From Reticulitermes speratus (Eukaryota > Arthropoda > Insecta > Blattodea > Rhinotermitidae), in NCBI GenBank assembly GCA_021186555.1, contig JAJKFL010000010.1, positions 1,922,001-1,986,000 of the forward strand: a DNA stretch of 64,000 nucleotides. Reading direction: 5' to 3'. The notes under the pieces were generated by a model. The model was not told the DNA's origin, made no database searches, and saw only the letters and a program-made list of their open reading frames with translations. The position numbers and the translations under genes are program-made. Below are positions 43,001 to 55,000 of the stretch, piece after piece. Every line of letters begins with the position of its first letter. The stretch's first letter is position 1.

Positions 43001-46000
43001 TTTTTAAATAAGAGATGTGGTATTCAGGTGAAATACTGATTGGATGACGATTAGAGTGCAGTAATTCTTCTTAGTATATTTTGACGTGTGTATTACCTAA
43101 CAATGGCCCATTTTGGCTGAAACATGTTGCAGGCAAGTTTCGCATTATATATATCATAAACTCCTTAGTTGTGATCGACGGTGTCTTTTTCTTTATTGTA
43201 TTATCATCACAACAGTATGAATGAAGACTCATCAGTTTCCCTGTGTTTCAACATTGTGTAGTCTTTGATACTAGTAGCATTGTTAAATAACCACAAAAAA
43301 TTAAAGAACATTTTAGAGTATGTAGCATGTATTGGTAACATGCAATATGAACACAAAGTTTTAATTGTATAATCTTAAGGGAAGAGATTATTTGGAAGAC
43401 GTAGGCATAGATGGGAGGATATCATTAAAATGAATGTTAAGGAATTAGTGTGGGAGGTTGTGGCCTGCGTTTAGCTGTTCTCAAAATAGGGTCTGATGAC
43501 AGGCATTCTTGAAGAAGTAAAGAACCTCCTTGTTGTATAAAAATGGGGAATCATCTGAATATTGTTATTCACTTTTATTGCTTATGCAGGGACATGTTGA
43601 AACCAATCATTGCTTATGCAGGGACATGTTGAAACCAATCATTGCTTATGCAGGGACATGTTGAAACCAATCATTGCTTATGCAGGGACATGTTGAAACC
43701 AATCATTGCTTATGCAGGGACATGTTGAAACCAATCAGTGTGTGCTGACAGGGATTGACTACTGGCTCGATAACTTGATGTGCAACGTGCCAGAGCTGGT
43801 GATGTGCTACCATCTGGATGGAATAGTGCAGAAGTATGAGCTCATAAAGACAGAAGATCTGCCCATCTAGAAAATTCAAAATTCTCACCAAAAGTTATTA
43901 GAGATGTTGCACAGAATATTCTGTCCTTTCTCAAGTCCAATGCCACCAAGGCTGGGCATACATACTGGTTATTCAAAGGTGAGTACAGGTAAGTGGACAT
44001 ATCAATACGTGAGAACCTTCCAGGAGTCCATTCTTTACCCTTTCCTAGGTTATTGTCACGCACGGACATTTCACAGACCATCCACAGTGTCGTCATGTAA
44101 CGGTGGGCTTTACATTTCTAAAATTCACAACATAGAATGGAACTCCCCCCCCCCCCCAACAAGAATTATTTAAAATACCCAAGAAAACAATGTTAATCTG
44201 TGTGCGGGCTATGTTCATCAAATCTGTTCACTAAAATTTGTCAGCATTAAAGTGAAACAGTTTTTGGGGCAGTGTTCAACAACGACTACCTGCACACTGA
44301 AGCATGTAGGCTTGTTGGCTCTTTACAATGTTTCAGCCACAGAGGTTATCTGGTGTTGAGTGTTGTGAGAAGATTGTTATGTACAGTGAACTGGGAAGTT
44401 CGTGAGAGGAAGGCGTCATGGCACATTTCAAGGAACTCTTCTGTTGCATGGGGATTATGGGAAAACCAGATTTGCTGTGACAGTAATGTGTAGGAGAATG
44501 AGATGTATAAGAACTTCTTTGAATATGTCTTTGTTGATCATGTTGTAGGTAAAGATGATGAAGTGGTGAAACTGTACGACTTGACGTCCCTGTGTACAGA
44601 TGTGACAGATGAAAAGGGGCCGAACCCATTCACTGTTCCTGTGGCAATGTTGCTTTACAGGTGAGTGCTGCCTGAGATTATAGGTTATGTAATGACAAAG
44701 TAGAGTAGGTGTCATGACTGATTTGAAGGTTACGCTTCAGTTATGCTGGATGTTATCCATTGTCTGGGGGTTTATTTTATTACAAAATATGTTTTTGTGA
44801 GTTTGCTGTACTGCAGTCTTCTGATGAATGTTTACAATTATCACTAACAAACTAACTAACTGTCTCACTACATGGAGCAGAGTCCTTCCTGAGAAGCTAA
44901 CAGGTCCTCAGCTAGTCGAGGAATTCCCTGCATTTTGTGGAACCTGAAAGTTCATTACCAAATTCACAAGCACATGCCACCTGTCTCTGTCCTGAACATG
45001 TTTGCAATGATACTGACAAGTTTTTAAATATTGTTTTAATTCCATATTATCAGCAGTGGTGAGAACTGAAAGTGGAACTTGATAGATACTAAGTTTGTAT
45101 ACTAATGACAAGGCTACCCGTGATCTGCACATTTAATTTTGTATTCAGAGAACAGTCAGTGCTCAGTTGTGGTGTAATAAATAATTGAACCATTTACATG
45201 AAACCTTAAAGAATCTTGTAGGCTTACTTAGAGAGGTTTTAGGAAATTTTGAATGATCGCAATGTGGAGGGCTTGTTCCCTGACTGATTCAAACCGCCTA
45301 CCATGCGAAGTCATTTGTTACTGTTGAGGTAATCAGCTTAGTAAGAGTTAAAGAAGACACTTGTGTTTGAAAGAGGATCCGTTGACCCTTGAAGATGAAG
45401 GCACTGTGGTCCTTCAAAACATCAGGAACCGCTAACCCAGCGATGCAGCGTCACATCCCAGAAGATGCAAATCACCTAAAGGAAGCTTGTTGCCTTAAAT
45501 TTCCAGAAATGTATGTTATAATATTTTTAGTGAGTTTTAAGGTGTTTGGTAGGTTGCTGTAACAAGATGTTACTTGCTTATTTTTTAAGGGTAGCAAGAA
45601 ATATGAGAAATTCATCAGATGGACAGAGGCAGCAAGGAACCATTCGTATGTTGCTTAAGAACTGTCTGGCTTTGCTGGCAAAGGAGAAGTACCCTCAGGT
45701 AATATCAGGTGTTGAACTATTTCTATTTGGCTATGCTGTTCGCAAGGTATGAATCAAGAACTGTATTCAGGAAATGTTTTGGGAAATGTATGAAAGTAGG
45801 TTGGTATCAGTGGAACAACAACTCAGTAAAATGGTTTAGCTTTATAGATGCCCAGTATTAGTTTGGTTGGTAATTCTGACAACATTCAGGGAATGCAGGA
45901 TCTCATCTCAAATGGTGTAGAAGGTTTCTTAGACTATGTAAATGATGTAATGACTTCACAGTTAAAGTCATCAAGTGCGGTTGGTGAGGCACAATATGAT

Positions 46001-49000
46001 GGAAAAGTACATCAGAGTTTTATCTGTAGACCTGGACTGTCACAGTGTAGGGCTACTTCAGCCAATCCAGCTTGCTGTTAGAAGCATCATGCACACTGTC
46101 TGCTTGAACTATGTTTCATGAGAACATAATGAAAATAGTGTTTTGAGTTACTGTTTAGTTTTTCATAATGTGACTTCAATAGGACAATTGTTACTCAAAA
46201 TAATTTAAAATGGATGAACCTTGTGTCCATGGGATTGAGCTCACCTGTGTTTGTATACAGTTTTTACTTTTGTATTAGTAGCATTAACCATAATTTTATG
46301 ATGAGAGAATTTGTTTCTAATGTTTGAAAACATGAAGTGCTGTTAAATCCTGTTCAGAGCTTGAAGCAACATTTTTGTGTCAGAGATAGGAATTGTATGT
46401 ACTGCCAGATTTGTAATAACAGAATTATTTTTCAGATAGTAACTTCGGCACATTACATGCTGTCGGACCTCTATGTACCTGCAGACACTGACCCTGCGTC
46501 ACCCAGACTCGATGGGCAGCTGAATGATGAGGATTGTGATAATGGCCCACAAAGTGGAGTGGAGGATGATGGCGATGGGAAGAATAGCACGGATGACAAA
46601 TTGTATGAAGGTAATGGATTGTTATAGCCTTGCATTACATTCAGGCCATCTAGGAGCCTTACTAGACTACTAGAAAATAGCCAGCCCCATCATATGACAG
46701 GGTTAACAGGATATTCGCATGCTGATCAGTTGCATCTGTAGCTGTTATTTTTACATATGACCAATCAGTTGATTCATTAGTGCAGGCCTGAACAGCTGAG
46801 AAAGCAGCAAGGGCCATATTGCTCCATAGAAAACATTTGATTCTGTAATTAAATGAAATAAATAATCTTTAAATTACTGTTGTTTTTTAATCATGAATCA
46901 TGGAAAAACAAAAAAAAAACATATTCCATTGAAAGAAAATGTGTGCTTTTCCTCATCACCTTGCAAATGTAATAAGGGATGTTGCATCTCTTTTTGGCAA
47001 CAAGCTTGTATTTGGAGGTCATGTGTGAAGGGAATGTTCTCAAAATGTCTTCCAAATGGAAGGTATATTTTTTGAACCTTGTGATGCACGCTGTCACACA
47101 CATACTCATCAGTGTAGCACTGTTGAAGAATCCGTTGTTGACTACAGCATTTAATTTCAATATTCAAATAGTTACAATTTGTTTGAAAATAAATATTTCC
47201 AAAAATAATTATGGGCCACAGAGGGAGCGCTACAATGGACCACATGCAGCCTGTAGTTTGTGTGTTGTGCAGGCCTACATTAGTGTATATGATAGCCCTA
47301 GAAGGATACTATGAAATCACAGTTGTGTTGCATATTTACTCCATAAATGTGAGAGGTTTATAACAGACAGTGTGATGTTGCAGTGCCAACCCAAGCATAG
47401 GTACCTCTTGACTGCTTCATAATTTAATGCAGTTTCACTGGCAGTGTTGCTCAAAAGGGAATATTGATGATTTATGGACACTTTCTCATCTGATAGGACA
47501 TAATGTACTACAGATGTGTTCCTGAATATGCTATGGTGAGGTACAAGAAGCTGCTAGCCCATTTACAGGAGGTAATATGTTCGAATATCCCGAAGTGTGG
47601 GCAGCCAGGGGCTGTGTGCTTGTGGTAATATAATGATTATGATGTGCTGCTAGATGCACCCAAAGCCATGATAAATCGAGGCAGTGGTAAACATGGTAAA
47701 TTGTGCCGAGCAGACTGCTGTAAGGGTAAGGCTCTGGGCTCGTATTAGAGGGGTGTATGGTGCAAGCATTGCAACAAATACCAGGTATATTGACAGCTTT
47801 TTTATGTTCCTCTGTCCGTCAAAGGAGACTCCAGAGTGAGACCTTTTAAATGGGCTGTCCCCATCAGTTTTCAAAATCTTACCACTGAGCAGCTTGGTGA
47901 AGCAGTATGAAGTATCTGGGAGTTGTGTGTCTCCAGGTTTTGGACATTGTCTTAGGCAGCCCACAGTGTTTCAGAGGCTGGATCTGCCTCCATCTTCAGG
48001 TGGAACAGGGAAAGGGGGGAACCTAGACTGGTGGACCTGTTAGAAAGAGCTAGTCTTAGTCTCTTAGCCTGAGATAATGGACAGGGTCCGAAATTTGAAT
48101 CAGGACGATAGGACATGCGTGGTTTATTTTTCCATCTCATTCGATTCAGCCTGTGTCATTGGAACAACATTGTTAAACAGCTGTGGATTTTGATTCTCAT
48201 GTAGGTTCGCTAAACAGCAGCAGTAGTGTTGCAGTGAAGGCACTGTGTGTCTCAACATCCGATACTGCCGCGCAGGGTGTATCTGGTGATGATTCAAAGT
48301 TCAGTTCTCCACCTCCTGTATGTGGTGGTTTGGAGGAGCGCTGCAAGATGTCTCTGCAGCATGTTGCCTTAGGACTGCAGTGTCTGCAGTATCTTGACAG
48401 CAGTGACAAGGACAGTAGACAAGAAGGTGTTGAGGAGAAATCGTCATTTCAGGTGTGTGTGAGTGCAGTGGTGTTAATGCATGTATATTGTGCATGGAGT
48501 GAACACATACTGTGGAGTCTGAGTGTGTGTTTAACACTTTCACTGCCAAAGTCGACCATGGTCGATTTAAGTATGTACGTTTTAATTTGCCAGCGTCAAC
48601 TTTAGTCGATCTAAAATTTACTCTACTCTTTTGCCTTAAATAGGCCATGTACACAATAAGTTCTTTCAGGAAACGTATTTTACATCTTTATTAATGCCTA
48701 GCTTATATATAGTTTTATATATAATTATATTTTATAATTTATAAGATGACGCACTAGTTGTTTAACATTCAATAAATCCCTGGCAATTTAACACCCACAG
48801 GGATTTAAATACCCGGCAGTGAAAGTGTTAAAGTCTGAGACTGCTGAACGAATTTCGGTGAAATTTGGTGGTGTGAGTCCATTGAAAGCTGTCGGCTCAT
48901 AATTTTGGTTTGCATGGTTTGTATTATTGATCTGGCTGAAGATAGGGACAGGTGGCGGGCTCTTGTGAATGCGGTAATGAACCTTCGGGTTCCATAAAAC

Positions 49001-52000
49001 GCGGGGAATTTCTTGACTAGCTGACGACTTGTCAGCTTCTCTGGATGGACTCTGCTCCATGGAGTTAGTTGGTCAGTCAGTTAGTTGAGCAGTTCATCCC
49101 TTACCTTATGTGAAGTGCAAATCATAGTTTTATCGGTTTGAAATTGTGTCGAGTATGGCAGCTTGCATGAATATGAATAGTATGGTAGCTTCATGGAGCA
49201 TTTTTAAATTGGCATTCCTGGAGGGCCAGAGACCCTCTTTTTTGGCATCCCCAGGAGCAGAAATTCATCTAAATTTTAAAAGCACTGAGTAGATAGTGAT
49301 GGGAATGATTTATTGAACATTTATGCTTGGAATGGAGCTAACCAGCTTATGTTAAACTCATTAACCCTTTGGCACCAAACGTTATGTACGTGTGACACTA
49401 ATGTGATCCTCAAAACGTGGAATGTCGCATAATATATCTGCTGTTATGCAGCCTCCATTTAAATTTTGGTCTTCTGCACATAACTTCGGGAATTTAAGTC
49501 AAGTGCCAAAGGGTTAAATTGAGATAAATGACAATGAAGTGAAACATAATAAGGAAACAGTGATTCCGCACTAAATGTGCTGTGTTTACCTTATTCAGTG
49601 GTGCAGATGTACAGCACCCCAGCCAGCTTGCATTCAGCCCACTGTATTCCACGAGATGAAAGACTAAAGTCACCCTGATAAAGTAACGTAAATTTCTCCC
49701 TTGACATTTCTACATGTTTCCACTACACAAGCCACAAAAGAGATACACAAAAAAGTGTGAATGGACAGGTACATACATGCACGTTGAAAACTTGCTGTGA
49801 ACAAGTAGTAAGTATGTGTCTCACCTATATTGATTATACCCGTGAGGTATTTTTCTGGTTTCTAAAAGCTGGGAAATAAGTCCCTTACAGGCGTCCCCTG
49901 CTTTTCGACGATCCGCTCTTTCGACCCTTTTCAATTATAACCAGAACCCATACATTCGACGCATGGGTCGCTCTTTCGACCTATTTCGTCGTTTCCACTG
50001 TACTTTTGTATATATATAGTGTGTTATTTAGCTTTTGCATGCATTCGCAAGTGATATATAGTGTGTTATTTACGTTTTTTAGCGGCCAAAATGCATTTGC
50101 AAGCTAAAAGAAAGACTGAGTTCTGCATTTCGATGATTTCCGGTTTTTGGCAGTGCTCTGGTCCCTAACGTGTCGAATAAGCGGGGAACGCCTGTACTTC
50201 TTTGTTGTGTTATAGTGCTGTAACTGACCTTCTGTTCTCATGTTTCCGAACATTTCAGACACACATGAAAGACGAGAAGCCACAGCCACATGAGCGAGAT
50301 GTTCCAAAGATGGCGAGACCTTTTCAAGCCATTCCAATGCCGTACTCGCCTCTGTCACCTCAAAAAGAAAATGAGAAACAACCTAAAATATCCAAACCAG
50401 TTGTAACTGGCACAGCCAGAAAGAAGAAGAAAGAGAGAGGTGTTGCAGTGTCTTCCGGCAGTAAGATAAAGGGTGGCAACACAAAGGGTGAAACAGCCGG
50501 CACAATCGATGCTGCAACCGCCTTTCCAAAGGCACTTCTGCGCATGTTCAAAACAGACACCCTGCCCATATGGCAGCAGCCGGAAACTGAAGATAAAATA
50601 TCATGGAACATCCACCTGAAAACGCTTCTGTATGAGAAGGCCTCTCTTGTGTATGTGACCCTGGCAGAAAGTGATTATATTTCTGAAAAGTATGGTAAGA
50701 ATTGTTTATAAATCCTACTGTTATGCATATCCATACAGCAGATTTCAGGGGACAATAGCAGTGTTGAATTTTGTTGACACGTTTGACTGATTAGTTTAGA
50801 GAAAATGCAAATGCTGCATATCATTTTGTTTTGGTTTCTGTATTTGTAAAGGGAATGGAATTTATAGTGAAATTTGTCATGTGGGTTAAGAACTGCGGCA
50901 GAACCTTCATTGAAGGCTTCCCTGCCAGCCTATCTATAATCACTGTAGTCCCCTAATGCAGACAATATGTCAGAGAAACCGTGGTAGTGGTCGGTGGGGC
51001 ACAAGTGCACAAATGACACGGGACAAGATTCAGTAATATGTGTATGGTGGGACAGAAATGTACCTAGATCCATGAATTGTGCAATAACTTGATACTGTGA
51101 CATCTCCATGCCTCATAGAAGACACAAAATAAAAAAAGAACAAAATACTTGCATGATGATGTAGATAAAACAATAGTTGAAATAAAGTATCACACTTACT
51201 GACAGCACCGGGCAAGGATGCTGTGTAAACTAATCCCCCAGTCAAAACTTTACATTAGGAATATGAAGCAAACAGAATTTTAAAACTGGCACTTCATGGG
51301 CATTTCTATCAGACTGGATTATTTTACGACCAGCTTTGTCAGTCTGTCCTCCCTTGACCACTCCTCTGTTTTCCTACTCTGTTTTATATATCATTCCTTA
51401 CTTTGTTTTTCCATTCTTACTCCTGGTCTTCCCAGTAGCTTCCTATTCAGCATCTTCATTTTTGTGCTTTCAAAGGAACAGTATTTTCACTTATGCATAA
51501 CACACATTTTAAACCACTTTATCAATAATTATTACAACTTTTGTGGTGAATGTAAGACATGGGTGTACAAATCCTGGGCACCAGGTCACCCAGGCCACTG
51601 AATTTTGTGTTGTGGTGCCTAATATTCGTGGGTCCTCAGTATGGAACTTGCTTAATATCACCCTTCTGCCACCTTGAATGTTGAGGCATCTCCTAGATTT
51701 TTGGAAAATCTGTGCATCTCTGCTGATAGCAATAAATTCTTCTCTTGCAGTCAGCTGTATTAAGGATTGATGCATTGAATTAACACGGTTGATCACCTGG
51801 GAAGATTCTATCACTATGAGGGAGTTGTTAGGCGGGTATGGCATGAAGATTTAAGTCTTCTGGGATGTGATGCTATGTGGTTGGGTGAGTGTTTTCTGAC
51901 GTGTGAAAGGAACACAGTCCATCGTCAAGGCAACCAGTCTAGTTTTTCTTGGACTCCTTGCCCTTAAAGGTGAAGGCAACACAATCTTCAGATCGCCGGG

Positions 52001-55000
52001 AACCAGTCACCCAGTGACACAGCGTCACATGACAGAGAACTTGTATCCTCAGTGGTACTATTGTGAGAACCTCAATTCCCATGTAACTGCTTCCCACTAA
52101 CATATATAGAATGATGGTATTGCAGGTAGGTCACTACATTACATCGGACATGTGCTTCGTCTGTTGGCGGCACTTGGAAGTTCTCCGTCCAGTGTAGGAT
52201 TTCGGAGTTATGTCCTGGGGCGTGCTGGGGACTGCTGCTTTATGACTGTGCAAGACTGGGCCCGGGTGGACATGCATCGTGAGGACTATGCTCACTGCAC
52301 CAGTTTGCACTGTGACATCATTGTGGAAGTGGAGAAGGACGTGGCGATGCTTGGAACATCCGTCAATAGAACTGCTGGTGACAGTGAGTGTAAAGCAGGT
52401 GTTGCGAGGTAGACAGTTATATCCAGTGCTAAAATTTGACCAGAATGCACTGTAGCAGCATCTGGTTGGTGCAAAGAAAAATAAAGTTGCTTTTGTTGAT
52501 ACAGCCACACTAAATTAAAGTGTTATGAAATATTTTTCCTTACCATTCCATTTGTTAAAATTGGTCCAATTTGAGTACTGGTTATAACCAACTGTCAGAG
52601 TTGAGTGGTTACTACTTGTGGTTTGCTCTTGGAAGGTCAAGGGCTTGATTTATGTCCTGGAGTGTGGCTAGTTTCAAAATGTAGTTGTCACTGTGTGTAG
52701 CGTTATGGTATGCCTCTTATTGCTATGACACATGGGACATACTTGGTTAGTGTGAATTGGGGGGTGGAGGGGACTGAGTTGAATGCTGGTCATTCAGTTC
52801 ATAAGTGGTCTCTTCACTGACTGATGTATACCAATTCTGAAAATACAGCAACAAAATATTTAGGCTTTATCTGAATAAAAGATGGGAATTTTTTCTTAAT
52901 TCGTCATCCGAAGACTGAAGAGGTTGCCTTCTAATCATGCACGAAGTTAAACACGTTCTGTGTAGGTATTTTTCAGAAAACTGGAGATTTTGAAGGGGGA
53001 TCATCTTACACTTAGGAAAATATGTTAATTACAGATCTGAAATTGTGCGGGGTCATAGCTCTGCCTATGTGTATCTGCAGTGGTGTTTATTCCCTGCCCT
53101 TCAGCCACTTCTCTTACTTGCAGAGCTGGATGTGATTCCTTACACAGTTGAGAGTATAGAGCAGATGCTACAAGCCAGTTGCTCCTGTTATCAGACAGCA
53201 CTGTCCTTGGAGACCCACGACCAGCAGAAGAGCAATCTGCAGCGCAGGCTCGGCAATATTCATAACGAACTGGGAGTTCTGCACATGAACCTCGCTGCAG
53301 GTAATGTCATTCTCACTGAATGTTTGGAGACCTGACGTGTAATTGGGAGTAGTCGCATTTGATTCTTGTTGAATATGTGGCTATCCAAATTGAGATTCTT
53401 TGAGGCTGACCTCAGGCTAGTAACTGAAATAGGCCATATCCACTGAATTGGTTTATGTGCTTGACTTTTGTTTAGGAGGAATCAAGTTCAAAACGGGGAG
53501 GGGGGGGGGGGGGACTCGACATTCAGGGCTATCCTCTGTGACTGGACGTTCCAGGCTTCAATTCTTGGGTGAGATATCCCAAGACTGGGGAACATAAACT
53601 GGAGTATTTGGACTGCATTGTTGTTTATGTAGATGAAAGGAAGAGCAGCATTAAGTATTCGTCATTGTAAAACATCTTTCTCAGTGAGAATTAAGATCTG
53701 ATTGAATTAATGATCATTTGTGATAAATGTTTTAGAAGGCAGCATAGGATGTTCAGAACTTCTAGGTGCCAGACTGCCTCAAACTCACAGTGGCTAATTT
53801 ATGTACAGGCAAGGTTATCATATTTTTGCTCACTGAAATCTTGAGCCAAACCATGTGTCAATTATTGTTCAGAAATTGGGGTCCCTTGACATTACCCACA
53901 GTGAATGGAATTCAGGCAGGCTGGTTCCTGCAGGAAAATATGAGTGGGATGGCAGTTCTTAGGGCCAACCAGAAGTCCTGCCTGATTTCAGAATTTGAAA
54001 CAAATTGTGGAATGGATGTTTATTGTGGCATGTCTCTGCTTACAAACACTCGCACACGTCTTAAAGTCAGATGTGTTTATGCACATTTAACAGCGGTACA
54101 CGAAGAATGGTATTATCAGTGAGCTCTTGTTCGGTACTGTTTTTTCATCCCATTTGAATGTGTTGATGATTTTGATTTCAGGCTTTTGCTGCAATGTTGT
54201 TGAGATCTGCGCTCTTCCACACGACGCCGCGTAATATCCCAGAAGAGCGCAGATCTCGTGTTGATGATTTTGATTTCAGGCTTCTGCCATGATGTTGATG
54301 AGATCTGCACTCTTCTGGGATATTACGCAGAATCATGTGGTAACAATTACCACACGACGCTGCGTAATATCGCAGAAGAACACAGATCTCGTGTTGATGA
54401 TTCTTTGTTCAAGTGTTGCTACTGTAATAATTTGTATGTTATATTTGTTATATACTCCGTGTTCTCAGAAATCTGTTTTCAGTCTCACGTTCCTCTTCTC
54501 TTAGCTCGATACCAGGAAGAGATGAACCACCGGCGGCAGCAGCAGGAACCTCAAGAGAGCAAGTTCCAGAAACTCTTCACTCAGTCCCTGTACCATTTGG
54601 AGACAGGAGTGAAGGCTTTCAGTGCTGTGAATGATGAAGCCAACCTTGCTTTGCTGTACTCGAACACTGGACGCCTGATGAGAATGTGTGCTCATTTTCA
54701 CTCTCCAGATGCGAGTGATCGACATTCAGAGTTGGCAGGCCAGGAGCGTCACTTTTACAATAAGGCGAGTATCTGTGTGCTATGAATAGTGTATTTCAGA
54801 GTAGACTTCTGTCTCTGTCGAGCATGTGTCGCATGCTGCTCACGAGTCTAATGACCTTGTTATAGCAGTATGATCCACACTGCAAGGTTTCATTGTTTTT
54901 GGAGGCAAGGAAAAATAATTTTATTTGTGTTTATATTTTAGACCTTAACCTTTAGAGTCCGTGCGTCCTATATAAATGACGGGGCCCTTTAAATCGTCAG

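Noticed and set aside
43718..43978. Calling the whole EDRF1 locus a pseudogene
   Set aside because: The other homology-supported exons stay open with normal splice sites; the only exception is one ambiguous junction (39.43-40.82 kb), and the two indels lie in simple-sequence runs prone to error.
47498..47570. Short exon-like segment VPEYAMVRYKKLLAHLQE with a GT after it
   Set aside because: It does not fit the EDRF1 alignment, phase matching is not required because flanking exons join directly, and the upstream AG is weak.
51509..51844. 111-codon minus-strand ORF in an EDRF1 intron
   Set aside because: It seemed faintly retroelement-like, but no motif could be named with confidence.
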